From JBFFSQ01 sp041572275 (GTDB taxonomy: Bacteria; Pseudomonadota; Gammaproteobacteria; SZUA-229), in NCBI GenBank assembly GCA_041572275.1, contig JBFFSQ010000074.1:1-13026 (forward strand): DNA of 13,026 nt. Reading direction: 5' to 3'. Below the pieces are notes generated by a model, which was not told the DNA's origin, made no database searches, and saw only the letters and a list, made by a program, of their open reading frames with translations. Numbering within the stretch: the first letter of the stretch is position 1; each line of letters begins with the position of its first letter. Made by a program: the position numbers and the translations under genes. Shown here in pieces: positions 6,402-13,026 of this stretch.

Positions 6402-8324
6402 ATGGCAAAAATCATTGGCATCGACCTGGGTACCACTAACTCATGTGTGGCTATCATGGATGGTGATAAACCCAAGGTAATCGAAAACAGTGAAGGTGAT
6501 CGCACCACTCCCTCAATCATCGCATTCGGTGAGGGTGATGAGGTAATGGTAGGTCAATCAGCGAAACGTCAGGCAGTCACTAATCCTGCAAATACACTGT
6601 TTGCGGTTAAACGACTGATCGGTCGTCGTTTTGATGAGGAAGTGGTTCAGCGTGATATCAAGCTGGTTCCATACAAAATCATCAAAGCTGACAACGGTGA
6701 TGCCTGGATTGAAGCCCACGGTAACAAAATGGCACCACCTGAAATTTCTGCACGTGTATTGCAGAAAATGAAGAAAACCGCCGAGGAATACCTGGGCGAG
6801 CCAGTGACAGAAGCCGTGGTTACCGTTCCCGCTTACTTCAATGACTCTCAGCGCCAGGCGACAAAAGATGCCGGTAAAATTGCGGGTCTTGAAGTTAAAC
6901 GTATTATCAATGAGCCGACAGCTGCAGCACTAGCCTATGGTATGGATAAAAACCGTGGTGATGCCAAAATCGTTGTTTACGATTTAGGTGGTGGTACATT
7001 TGACGTTTCCGTCATTGAAATCGCTGAAATTGATGGCGAACACCAGTTTGAAGTTCTGGCCACTAACGGTGATACCTTCCTTGGTGGTGAAGACTTTGAC
7101 ATGCGCTTGATCGACTATCTGGCCGATGAATTCAAGAAAGATCATGGTATGGATTTACACAATGATCCTATGGCCCTGCAGCGTTTGAAAGAAGCTGCTG
7201 AAAAAGCCAAGATCGAACTGTCTTCAAGTCAACAGACCGATATTAACCTTCCATACATCACAGCTGATGCTTCAGGTCCTAAACATCTGAACATCAAACT
7301 GACCCGTGCCAAACTGGAATCTCTGGTTGAGGAACTGGTTCAGCGTACGATTGAACCTTGCCGTGTCGCTCTGAAGGATGCCGGTCTGGGTGTCGGTGAT
7401 ATCGATGACGTCATCCTGGTGGGTGGTCAGACACGTATGCCTAAAGTTCAGGAAGAAGTACAGAATTTCTTCGGCAAAGAGCCGCGTAAGGATGTTAATC
7501 CTGATGAAGCCGTTGCTATTGGTGCTGCGATTCAGGGTGGCGTACTGAGTGGTGATGTGAATGACATCCTGCTGCTGGATGTTACCCCTCTGTCTCTGGG
7601 TATTGAGACCATGGGTGGTGTTATGACCAAATTGGTTGAGAAGAATACTACGATTCCTACCAAGGCATCACAGGTATTCTCAACAGCTGATGACAATCAG
7701 TCGGCTGTTACCGTTCATGTTCTACAGGGTGAACGTGAAATAGCATCGGGTAATAAATCACTGGGACGTTTTGATCTGAGTGATATTCCACCAGCACCTC
7801 GTGGCGTACCTCAGATTGAGGTTTCGTTTGACATCGATGCTAACGGTATTCTTAATGTGTCTGCTAAAGACAAGGCGACTGGTAAAGAACAATCCATCGT
7901 GATTAAAGCCTCTAGTGGTCTGTCAGATGATGAAGTTGAACAGATGGTAAAGGATGCGGAAGCACATGCTGATGAAGACCGCAGAATGAAAGAACTGGTT
8001 GAAGCTCGTAATACAGCTGACAACATGATTCATGCCACTGAAAAATCACTGAAAGATCTGGGTGATCAGGTTGAAGCTGGTGAAAAAGAGAGCATAGAAA
8101 AAGCCATCGAAGAGCTGAAAGAAGCTATAAAAGGCGATGACAAGGAACTGATTGAACAGAAAACTCAGGCGTTGACAGAAGCTGCTGGTAAGGTAGCTGA
8201 AAAAGCATACGCTCAGTCACAGCAGGCTGAAGGCGCTGGTGCTGCAGGTGCAGAACAGGCCCAGGCATCTGGTGATGATGAAGTTGTAGATGCTGAGTTT
8301 GAGGAAGTAAAAGAAGATAAGTAA
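6402..8324 (+). CDS. dnaK: DnaK, Hsp70 chaperone
   Basis: DnaK binds exposed hydrophobic segments of proteins in an ATP-controlled cycle with DnaJ and GrpE, and usually also restrains sigma-32. The 640 residues cover the full family length. ATPase motifs are IDLGTTNS (7-14), VTVPAYFND (140-148), NEPTAAALAYG (170-180), DLGGGTFDVS (194-203) and GGQTRMP (341-347). The interdomain linker is DILLLDVTP (388-396), followed by the substrate-binding beta domain, the helical lid, an Ala/Gln/Gly-rich tail and the terminal EEVKEDK typical of proteobacterial DnaK. TGGAG (6388-6392) lies nine bases before the ATG. It is preceded by a sigma-32 promoter and followed by a hairpin-rich spacer before dnaJ. Confidence 0.98.
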   Translation: MAKIIGIDLGTTNSCVAIMDGDKPKVIENSEGDRTTPSIIAFGEGDEVMVGQSAKRQAVTNPANTLFAVKRLIGRRFDEEVVQRDIKLVPYKIIKADNGDAWIEAHGNKMAPPEISARVLQKMKKTAEEYLGEPVTEAVVTVPAYFNDSQRQATKDAGKIAGLEVKRIINEPTAAALAYGMDKNRGDAKIVVYDLGGGTFDVSVIEIAEIDGEHQFEVLATNGDTFLGGEDFDMRLIDYLADEFKKDHGMDLHNDPMALQRLKEAAEKAKIELSSSQQTDINLPYITADASGPKHLNIKLTRAKLESLVEELVQRTIEPCRVALKDAGLGVGDIDDVILVGGQTRMPKVQEEVQNFFGKEPRKDVNPDEAVAIGAAIQGGVLSGDVNDILLLDVTPLSLGIETMGGVMTKLVEKNTTIPTKASQVFSTADDNQSAVTVHVLQGEREIASGNKSLGRFDLSDIPPAPRGVPQIEVSFDIDANGILNVSAKDKATGKEQSIVIKASSGLSDDEVEQMVKDAEAHADEDRRMKELVEARNTADNMIHATEKSLKDLGDQVEAGEKESIEKAIEELKEAIKGDDKELIEQKTQALTEAAGKVAEKAYAQSQQAEGAGAAGAEQAQASGDDEVVDAEFEEVKEDK

Positions 8325-8341
8325 TCTTCTCCAGGCAGGTT

Positions 8342-8371
8342 CCAGGAAGCCAGTTTAATCTGGCCTCCTGG
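8342..8371 (+). repeat. Long hairpin in the dnaK-dnaJ spacer
   Basis: CCAGGAAGCCAG (8342-8353) and CTGGCCTCCTGG (8360-8371) pair over 12 positions with a single A/C mismatch and a six-base loop. No run of T follows, so it is not a standard intrinsic terminator. It starts 17 bases after the dnaK stop and may protect the 3' end of the dnaK message or reduce transcription into dnaJ. The structure is seen; the function is inferred. Confidence 0.6.
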
Positions 8372-8391
8372 ATACAACAGTTTAAATTTTG

Positions 8392-8415
8392 AATGCCTGG
8401 CTTTGTCGGGCATTT
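8392..8415 (+). terminator. Possible weak terminator or attenuator before dnaJ
   Basis: AATGCCTG (8392-8399) pairs with CGGGCATT (8407-8414) around a seven-base loop, including one G-U pair. Only three T residues follow (8413-8415), then CG, so termination would be partial at best. It is the second hairpin in the 165-base spacer. Partial termination here would give more DnaK than DnaJ, the usual ratio in cells. The rest of the spacer (8417-8474) holds no convincing sigma-32 promoter. Confidence 0.4.
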
Positions 8416-8489
8416 CGTGTGTTTGCATGTTGAATTTTCAATTCCGCCAACTATGGTTGACAGGATTATAAAAAGTGACCACTGATACT

Positions 8490-9632
8490 ATGTCAAAAAG
8501 AGATTATTACGAAGTTCTGGGTGTTTCCAGGGATGTTAATGAAGCTGATCTGAAGAAAGCCTATCGTCGTCTGGCGATGAAATACCACCCTGACCGTAAT
8601 CAGGACAATCCTGAAGCTGAAGACAAGTTCAAGGAAGCCAAAGAAGCCTACGATATCTTATCTGATGCTCAGAAACGGGCGGCTTATGATCAATATGGCC
8701 ATGCCGGTGTTGATCCATCTGCTGCAGCCGGTGCTGGTGGCTTCGGAGGTGGAGCTAATTTTAGCGATATTTTCGGTGATGTCTTTGGTGATATTTTTGG
8801 TGGCGGTGGTGGAGGTCGTGGAGGCCGAAGTCGGGCTTACCGTGGTTCTGACTTGCGCTACAATCTTGATCTGAGCCTGGAAGATGCCGTATTTGGCACC
8901 ACAGTAAAAATCAAGATACCGACCCTGGTCAGTTGTAAGACCTGTGCGGGGACGGGCGCTAAAAAGGGCACCGATCCTGTAACCTGTACGACCTGTGGTG
9001 GTACAGGTCAGGTGCGAATTCAACAGGGCTTTTTCTCTGTACAACAAACCTGCCCTCATTGTCATGGCGCCGGTAAAACGATAAAAGACCCTTGTGGGGA
9101 CTGTCATGGTCAGGGTCGAGTTGAAGAGCGCAAGACGTTGTCAGTTAAGGTCCCTGCCGGTGTTGATAATGGTGATCGCATTCGTCTATCTGGTGAAGGC
9201 GAGGCTGGAGAAAATGGTGGCCCATCAGGTGACCTGTATGTTCAGGTGCATGTGAAACCGCATCCTATTTTTGAACGTGATGCCAGTAATCTGCATTGCC
9301 AGGTTCCGATTAGTGTAACCACTGCCGCACTGGGCGGTGAACTGGAAATCCCAACCCTCAATGGCCGTGTTAAACTAAAAATACCTGCTGAAACCCAGAC
9401 AGGTAAGTTGTTCCGCCTCAAGGGTAAAGGCGTAAGCCCTGTACGTGGCGGCCCTACTGGTGATTTGCTATGCAAGGTTATTGTGGAAACACCCGTTAAG
9501 CTTTCTGCCAAGCAGCGAGAACTGCTACAGGAACTTGAAAACAGCATGAGTGGAGATAACAAGCAGCATAATCCTCAAAGCCGTAGCTGGATGGATGGGG
9601 TGAAGAAGTTTTTTGACGATATGAAATTCTAA
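8490..9632 (+). CDS. dnaJ: DnaJ, Hsp40 co-chaperone
   Basis: DnaJ delivers unfolded proteins to DnaK and stimulates its ATPase. The 380-residue protein has the J domain (about 1-70) with HPD at 33-35, a Gly/Phe-rich linker (about 78-112, including DIFGDVFGDIFGG), the zinc domain with four CxxCxGxG repeats (cysteine pairs 149/152, 166/169, 188/191, 202/205), and the C-terminal substrate-binding domains ending in a short dimer helix. The ATG at 8490 gives the standard N-terminus SKRDYYEVLG. An in-frame GTG at 8475 would add five residues and has AGGA (8462-8465) nine bases upstream, a better ribosome site than the ATG has, so that longer form is possible. The stop overlaps the ribosome site of the next gene. 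Confidence 0.96.
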   Translation: MSKRDYYEVLGVSRDVNEADLKKAYRRLAMKYHPDRNQDNPEAEDKFKEAKEAYDILSDAQKRAAYDQYGHAGVDPSAAAGAGGFGGGANFSDIFGDVFGDIFGGGGGGRGGRSRAYRGSDLRYNLDLSLEDAVFGTTVKIKIPTLVSCKTCAGTGAKKGTDPVTCTTCGGTGQVRIQQGFFSVQQTCPHCHGAGKTIKDPCGDCHGQGRVEERKTLSVKVPAGVDNGDRIRLSGEGEAGENGGPSGDLYVQVHVKPHPIFERDASNLHCQVPISVTTAALGGELEIPTLNGRVKLKIPAETQTGKLFRLKGKGVSPVRGGPTGDLLCKVIVETPVKLSAKQRELLQELENSMSGDNKQHNPQSRSWMDGVKKFFDDMKF

Positions 9633-9636
9633 AGGA
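9632..9636 (+). promoter_or_regulatory. Ribosome site deciding a TTG start
   Basis: AAGGA overlaps the dnaJ stop codon (9630-9632) and sits eight bases before a TTG at 9645. There is no ATG or GTG nearby in that frame; the next methionine is residue 38, well past the signal sequence. The site therefore supports TTG initiation and translation coupled to dnaJ. Confidence 0.65.
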
Positions 9637-9644
9637 TCACTACA

Positions 9645-10136
9645 TTGAATAATCGACGTCGTTTACTCACGGGTATTGTTTCAGGTCTTACTGGCATTTT
9701 AGCCCTAAAAACAGTTAAAGCTGAAACACAGGAAACCACCGAGGACACTGGATCTATGCGTTTTCCAGGTGACCCAACTGATCATAATGTCGTTTTTCAA
9801 TTTAATAAGGCCGATCAGGATTATCATAATGCCGTGCTATTTGCAGTTGGTGAAATGTTGCGAAAGTACGGTGATAACATTACTGTTGTTGTAACCGTTT
9901 TTGGTCAAGGTATTCATATACTGGCTAAAAATCCGGTGCGTCATGTCTCAGAGCATACTCGACAAAAAATTCAAAGCCTGGCAGATTATGGTGTAAAATT
10001 TCACGCCTGTGGAAACACTATGAAGTCATTAGGCTGGACAGAAAGCGATATGCTACCGTTTGCTGAAGTTGTCCAGGTTGGTGCTGCTGACCTTATGGAG
10101 CTGCAGGAGCAGGGCTATTCTTACCTCAGTTGGTAA
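9645..10136 (+). CDS. Exported DsrE/DsrF-like (sulfur-relay family) protein
   Basis: The 163-residue product resembles stand-alone, exported members of the DsrE/TusD-like family, small alpha/beta proteins related to those that relay sulfane sulfur. Residues 1-26 look like a signal sequence: RRR (4-6), a hydrophobic core (about 7-21) and a likely cut after VKA. The RRRLL start is Tat-like but lacks the complete motif, so Sec or Tat export is open. The mature part has FQFNKADQDYHNAVL (51-65), a beta strand TVVVTVFGQGIHIL (80-93), FHACGNTM (119-126) with the only cysteine, C122, at the position conserved in the family, and a C-terminal LQEQGYSYL. It uses a TTG start with AAGGA overlapping the dnaJ stop, so it is probably co-transcribed with the chaperones. 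The biochemical role is unknown; a link to periplasmic sulfur chemistry is inference. Confidence 0.8.
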   Translation: MNNRRRLLTGIVSGLTGILALKTVKAETQETTEDTGSMRFPGDPTDHNVVFQFNKADQDYHNAVLFAVGEMLRKYGDNITVVVTVFGQGIHILAKNPVRHVSEHTRQKIQSLADYGVKFHACGNTMKSLGWTESDMLPFAEVVQVGAADLMELQEQGYSYLSW

Positions 10137-10198
10137 TCGATAGCTGTGTTAAAATCTTCCCTCATCATCAATATTCACGATAATAATAAGGCAATTTA

Positions 10199-10999
10199 AT
10201 GTTAAATATCGCAGTAACAGGTGCTGGTGGTCGCATGGGGCGCACCATTATTGAGGCTATCCAGAACTTAGACGGCTGTCAGGTTACTGCTGCCTTTGAA
10301 TATCTAGGCAGTACACTTATTGGTTCTGATGTAGGTGAACTTGCAGGCATCGGAAAAATCGGTGTTGAAGTGACTGGTGACATCGATGCTGTACTTGATA
10401 GTTTTGATGTCATGATCGATTTTACTTCCATTGATGCTACGCTAGATCATCTCGAAATCTGTAAGAATAATGGAAAAAAACTGGTCATAGGCACCACCGG
10501 TTTTGATGCTGGTCAGAAAGCATTCATTGAAGCGGCTGCACAGGAAACGGCGATTGTGTTTGCACCAAATATGAGTGTAGGCGTAAACCTGTGTCTAAAA
10601 TTATTACAAACCGCCGCTGCTGTACTTAATGAAGATTACGATATTGAAGTTGTTGAAGCTCATCATCGCCACAAAGTGGATGCACCATCAGGTACTGCAT
10701 TACGTATGGGGGAGGTTGTTGCCGAAACGCTGGGTCGTAAGCTCGAAGACTGTGCTGTCTATGGTCGTCAGGGCCAGACTGGCGAACGAGATCCCAACAC
10801 AATTGGTTTTGAAACCATAAGAGCGGGCGATATTGTTGGCGAGCATACCGTCATGTTTGCAGGCATAGGTGAACGCGTCGAAATTACACACAAGGCTTCC
10901 AGTCGAATGACCTTCGCAAAAGGAGCTGTTCGCGCAGCTCGATGGTTAGAAGATAAGGATAAGGGTCTGTATGATATGCAGGATGTATTAGGCCTGTAG
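10199..10999 (+). CDS. dapB: DapB, 4-hydroxy-tetrahydrodipicolinate reductase
   Basis: DapB reduces hydroxy-tetrahydrodipicolinate to tetrahydrodipicolinate with NAD(P)H, a step toward meso-diaminopimelate for peptidoglycan and toward lysine. The 266 residues (273 in E. coli) contain the nucleotide-binding GAGGRMGR (8-15), DFTS (74-77), GTTGF (98-102), APNMSVGVN (122-130) and the catalytic/substrate motif EAHHRHKVDAPSGTAL (153-168), with the expected His and Lys (K159). The ATG at 10199 has AAGG (10188-10191) seven bases upstream and gives the normal N-terminus. The 62-base gap before it shows a weak -10-like TAAAAT (10150-10155) but no matching -35. In many gammaproteobacteria carA-carB follow dapB; here fabD does. 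Confidence 0.97.
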   Translation: MLNIAVTGAGGRMGRTIIEAIQNLDGCQVTAAFEYLGSTLIGSDVGELAGIGKIGVEVTGDIDAVLDSFDVMIDFTSIDATLDHLEICKNNGKKLVIGTTGFDAGQKAFIEAAAQETAIVFAPNMSVGVNLCLKLLQTAAAVLNEDYDIEVVEAHHRHKVDAPSGTALRMGEVVAETLGRKLEDCAVYGRQGQTGERDPNTIGFETIRAGDIVGEHTVMFAGIGERVEITHKASSRMTFAKGAVRAARWLEDKDKGLYDMQDVLGL

Positions 11000-11144
11000 T
11001 AACACATTTATCGACACTATTCTGTTTAAATCTATATTAAGAATGAATTAACTCGAAATAAAACCATTACTTGCGTTAGAAGGTTTCAAAGTAGTGTGTA
11101 ATCTCTGTGGCAAATAATGGTTACAAAATAACTAGGATTATCGA
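11000..11144 (+). other. AT-rich spacer between dapB and fabD with an inverted repeat
   Basis: This 145-base gap contains no credible gene and no GC-rich terminator. It holds a perfect eight-base inverted repeat, AACCATTA (11062-11069) and TAATGGTT (11115-11122), 45 bases apart. Promoter-like pieces TTGCGT (11071-11076) and TGTAAT (11097-11102) lie between the arms, but their 20-base spacing is too long for a good sigma-70 promoter. A promoter for the fab genes is expected here but is not clearly readable. Confidence 0.4.
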
Positions 11145-12083
11145 ATGAAATTTGCATGCGTATTTCCCGGTCAGGGCTCACAGTCTATCGGTATGATGAC
11201 TGAATTGGCAGAACAGCACCCAGAAGTGAAGGAGCTTTTTGCTCGAGCCTCTGAAGTTCTAGGGTATGATTTATGGGCAATCGTATCAGATGGTCCTGTT
11301 GAGGAACTAAATAAGACTGAATGCACTCAGCCCGCTATGCTAACTGCAGGTGTCGCTGCCTGGACAATTTTGCAAAAAAGCACGGATCAATTGCCAGCTG
11401 TTATGGCCGGCCATAGCCTTGGCGAGTACACCGCTCTGGTTTGTGCCGGTGCTATGAAGTTTGAAGATGCCGTCAAACTGGTCGCTGAACGTGGACGTTT
11501 AATGCAGGCTGCCGTACCCGAGGGTGTTGGTGCAATGGCGGCTATCCTGGGACTTGATGATGATACGGTCAAATCCGTGTGTGAACAGGCGAGTCAGGAT
11601 AATCTGGTTGTCCAGGCTGTGAATTTCAATTCTCCTGGTCAGGTCGTTGTTGCTGGACACAGTGAAGCAGTCGACAAAGCCATGGAATTGGCTAAAGAAG
11701 CTAAAGCCAAACGAGCAGTAAAATTACCAGTGAGTGTGCCATCCCATAGTTCGCTAATGACTGAGGCTGCTACTCACCTGGGAGAGCGCCTGGCAGCAAT
11801 TGAAATTACTTCGCCTGAGATTCCTGTGCTGCATAATGTTGACGGTCAGGCCCATAGCGACCCTTCTGAAATTACAGAGTGCCTTAAAAAACAGTTACAT
11901 AACCCTGTATTGTGGGTTGATACTGTGAAAAACATCATTGCAGATGGCGTTACCGCAGCAGTAGAATGCGGGCCAGGCAAAGTACTGGCTGGTCTAAACC
12001 GCCGTATCGATAAATCAGCGACAAATTATACGATTGATAATATCGATAATTTGAATACATTCATCGCCGCTTTAGAGGAATAA
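11145..12083 (+). CDS. fabD: FabD, malonyl-CoA:ACP transacylase
   Basis: FabD moves malonyl groups from CoA to acyl carrier protein, supplying the extender unit for fatty-acid synthesis in the cytoplasm. The 312-residue protein has the family motifs: FPGQGSQ (7-13), the nucleophile motif GHSLGE (89-94, S91), the arginine of AERGRLMQ (R116) that holds the malonyl carboxylate, and the catalytic histidine H201 in VPSHSSLM, then GPGKVLAGL near the end. AGGA (11134-11137) is seven bases before the ATG. fabG starts seven bases after its stop, using a ribosome site inside the fabD end. plsX and fabH, often just upstream of fabD, are absent here; dapB takes that place. Confidence 0.97.
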   Translation: MKFACVFPGQGSQSIGMMTELAEQHPEVKELFARASEVLGYDLWAIVSDGPVEELNKTECTQPAMLTAGVAAWTILQKSTDQLPAVMAGHSLGEYTALVCAGAMKFEDAVKLVAERGRLMQAAVPEGVGAMAAILGLDDDTVKSVCEQASQDNLVVQAVNFNSPGQVVVAGHSEAVDKAMELAKEAKAKRAVKLPVSVPSHSSLMTEAATHLGERLAAIEITSPEIPVLHNVDGQAHSDPSEITECLKKQLHNPVLWVDTVKNIIADGVTAAVECGPGKVLAGLNRRIDKSATNYTIDNIDNLNTFIAALEE

Positions 12084-12090
12084 AATCAAG

Positions 12091-12834
12091 ATGAGTTTAC
12101 AGGGTGAAATCGCACTGGTTACCGGTGCAAGTCGGGGTATTGGAAAAGCCATAGCTGAAGCACTGGTGGCTCAGGGTGCAACTGTTATCGGCACTGCCAC
12201 ATCTGAAAAAGGTGCGCAGAGCATCAGTGATTATTTGGCTGCTACAGGTGCTACAGGCAAGGGCATGTTGCTGAATGTAACCGATGCTGATTCTATCAAA
12301 GAAGTACTTGCATCCATTACTGAGGAATTCGGTGCAGTGAGCATTCTGGTCAATAATGCCGGTATTACTCGTGACAATCTGCTGATGATGATGAAAGATG
12401 ATCAGTGGAATGACATTATCGACACCAATTTAAGTTCTATTTTCCGCCTGTGCAAGGCTGTTATTCGACCTATGATGAAGGCCCGTAAAGGACGTATTAT
12501 TAACATCGCATCTGTGGTTGGCTTAACGGGTAATCCAGGACAAACCAATTACTCGGCTGCCAAAGCCGGTATTATTGGTTTTAGCAAATCCCTGGCTCGT
12601 GAAATCGGTTCACGTAATATTACTGTCAATACTGTAGCTCCGGGCTTTATTGATACAGACATGACCAAAGCTTTACCAGAAGAGCAGAGAGAAGCGCTCA
12701 TCAAGCAGATTCCACTGAATCAACTGGGTCAACCAGAGGATATTGCTAATGCAGTTGCCTTCCTGGCTTCGCCTCAGGCAAGCTACATTACCGGCGAAAC
12801 GATCAATGTAAATGGCGGCATGTACATGCCGTAA
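12091..12834 (+). CDS. fabG: FabG, 3-oxoacyl-ACP reductase
   Basis: FabG carries out the first reduction of each fatty-acid elongation cycle, converting 3-oxoacyl-ACP to 3-hydroxyacyl-ACP with NADPH. It is a 247-residue classical short-chain dehydrogenase: cofactor motif TGASRGIG (11-18), NNAG (88-91), and the catalytic set N113, S141, Y154 and K158 (YSAAK). The ends MTKALPEEQ and TGETINVNGGMYM are typical of FabG rather than other reductases in the superfamily. AGAGGA (12074-12079), lying within the end of fabD, serves its ATG. acpP follows after 151 bases, the usual fabD-fabG-acpP order. Confidence 0.97.
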   Translation: MSLQGEIALVTGASRGIGKAIAEALVAQGATVIGTATSEKGAQSISDYLAATGATGKGMLLNVTDADSIKEVLASITEEFGAVSILVNNAGITRDNLLMMMKDDQWNDIIDTNLSSIFRLCKAVIRPMMKARKGRIINIASVVGLTGNPGQTNYSAAKAGIIGFSKSLAREIGSRNITVNTVAPGFIDTDMTKALPEEQREALIKQIPLNQLGQPEDIANAVAFLASPQASYITGETINVNGGMYMP

Positions 12835-12985
12835 GTTTGTAATTACTTAATATATATAATGTAAGTTACTGTTTAATAAGTTTTTTTATTTATTTTACTA
12901 ACCTTAAAGAATTTAGTGGCATGCTGTGCCGGAATTAACTAAAATACCGCCCAGCTCAACTTATTTGAATCAAGAGGAAAATCAC
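12835..12985 (+). promoter_or_regulatory. Leader region of acpP with possible promoter
   Basis: This 151-base gap has a very AT-rich first half, including TATATATAAT (12851-12860) and a run of seven T (12881-12887), with no GC-rich stem, so no standard terminator is visible. TATAAT (12855-12860) lacks a well-spaced -35. Closer to acpP, TAAAAT (12940-12945) lies about 40 bases before the start and may be the -10 of an acpP promoter, although its -35 is poor. acpP is commonly transcribed from its own promoter as well as with fabG, which makes a promoter here plausible. Confidence 0.35.
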
Positions 12986-13026
12986 ATGAGCAGCATTGAA
13001 GAACGCGTGCGTAAAATCGTTGTTGA
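12986..13026 (+). CDS. acpP: Acyl carrier protein, 5' end only
   Basis: The window ends 13 complete codons into this gene: MSSIEERVRKIVV. That matches the first residues of bacterial acyl carrier protein (SxIEERVKKIVxE). The strong ribosome site AAGAGGA (12972-12978) lies seven bases before the ATG, as expected for one of the most abundant proteins. Its place after fabG supports the call. The serine that receives phosphopantetheine lies beyond the window. Confidence 0.9.
   Translation, partial: MSSIEERVRKIVV

Noticed and set aside
8342..8371. Long spacer hairpin as a standard intrinsic terminator of dnaK
   Set aside because: The stem is strong but is followed by ATACAACAG, not a T run, so it is listed as a hairpin only.
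8457..8489. Perfect TTGACA (8457-8462) as a -35 for a dnaJ promoter
   Set aside because: The nearest -10-like GATACT (8484-8489) is 21 bases away and touches the start codon, so the spacing is wrong and no leader would remain.
8750..8815. Short tandem repetition in dnaJ encoding DIFGDVFGDIFGG
   Set aside because: This is the ordinary Gly/Phe-rich linker found in gammaproteobacterial DnaJ proteins, not a separate repeat element.
8658..9107. Open frame of 149 codons on the minus strand across dnaJ
   Set aside because: It lies wholly opposite the strongly conserved J and zinc domains, shows no recognisable family and has low-complexity Ser/Thr stretches typical of a shadow frame.
12881..12887. 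Run of seven T after fabG as an intrinsic terminator
   Set aside because: No GC-rich stem precedes it; only weak AT pairing is available.

Overview
The window looks like a stretch of chromosome from a gammaproteobacterium of moderate GC content. Protein sequences, the use of sigma-32 promoters together with HrcA, and the gene set (soxB, sfsA, lolC-lolD, hrcA-grpE-dnaK-dnaJ, dapB, fabD-fabG-acpP) fit a sulfur-oxidising or methylotrophic lineage near Methylophaga/Thiotrichales. The genus is inferred from general similarity and was not checked against any database. All twelve genes lie on the + strand. There is no tRNA, rRNA, CRISPR array, insertion sequence or phage signature, so this reads as conserved core genome.

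Layout. (1) 1-1875: soxB, encoding a periplasmic thiosulfate-oxidation enzyme with a Tat signal, behind a short leader with a hairpin and closed by a strong intrinsic terminator. Any other sox genes would lie upstream, outside the window. (2) 1897-4632: sfsA, then lolC and lolD, an inner-membrane lipoprotein-release ABC transporter with one permease gene instead of the lolC-lolD-lolE arrangement. (3) 4639-10136: the heat-shock block hrcA, grpE, dnaK, dnaJ, followed by a small exported DsrE-like gene whose ribosome site overlaps the dnaJ stop. Near-perfect sigma-32 promoters stand before grpE and before dnaK; no CIRCE operator was seen, although HrcA is encoded here. Two hairpins separate dnaK from dnaJ. 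(4) 10199-10999: dapB for lysine/diaminopimelate synthesis. (5) 11145-13026: fabD, fabG and the first codons of acpP, for type II fatty-acid synthesis.

How they work together. GrpE, DnaK and DnaJ form one chaperone machine, induced through sigma-32, with HrcA probably repressing a target elsewhere such as groESL. LolCD extracts outer-membrane lipoproteins. FabD, FabG and AcpP act in consecutive steps on acyl-carrier-protein substrates. SoxB and the exported DsrE-like protein are both plausibly linked to periplasmic sulfur chemistry, but only SoxB has a well-defined role.

No clearly new system is visible. The items most worth checking are the exported DsrE-like gene riding on dnaJ, the dual sigma-32/HrcA arrangement without CIRCE, the single-permease Lol operon, and the structured dnaK-dnaJ spacer.
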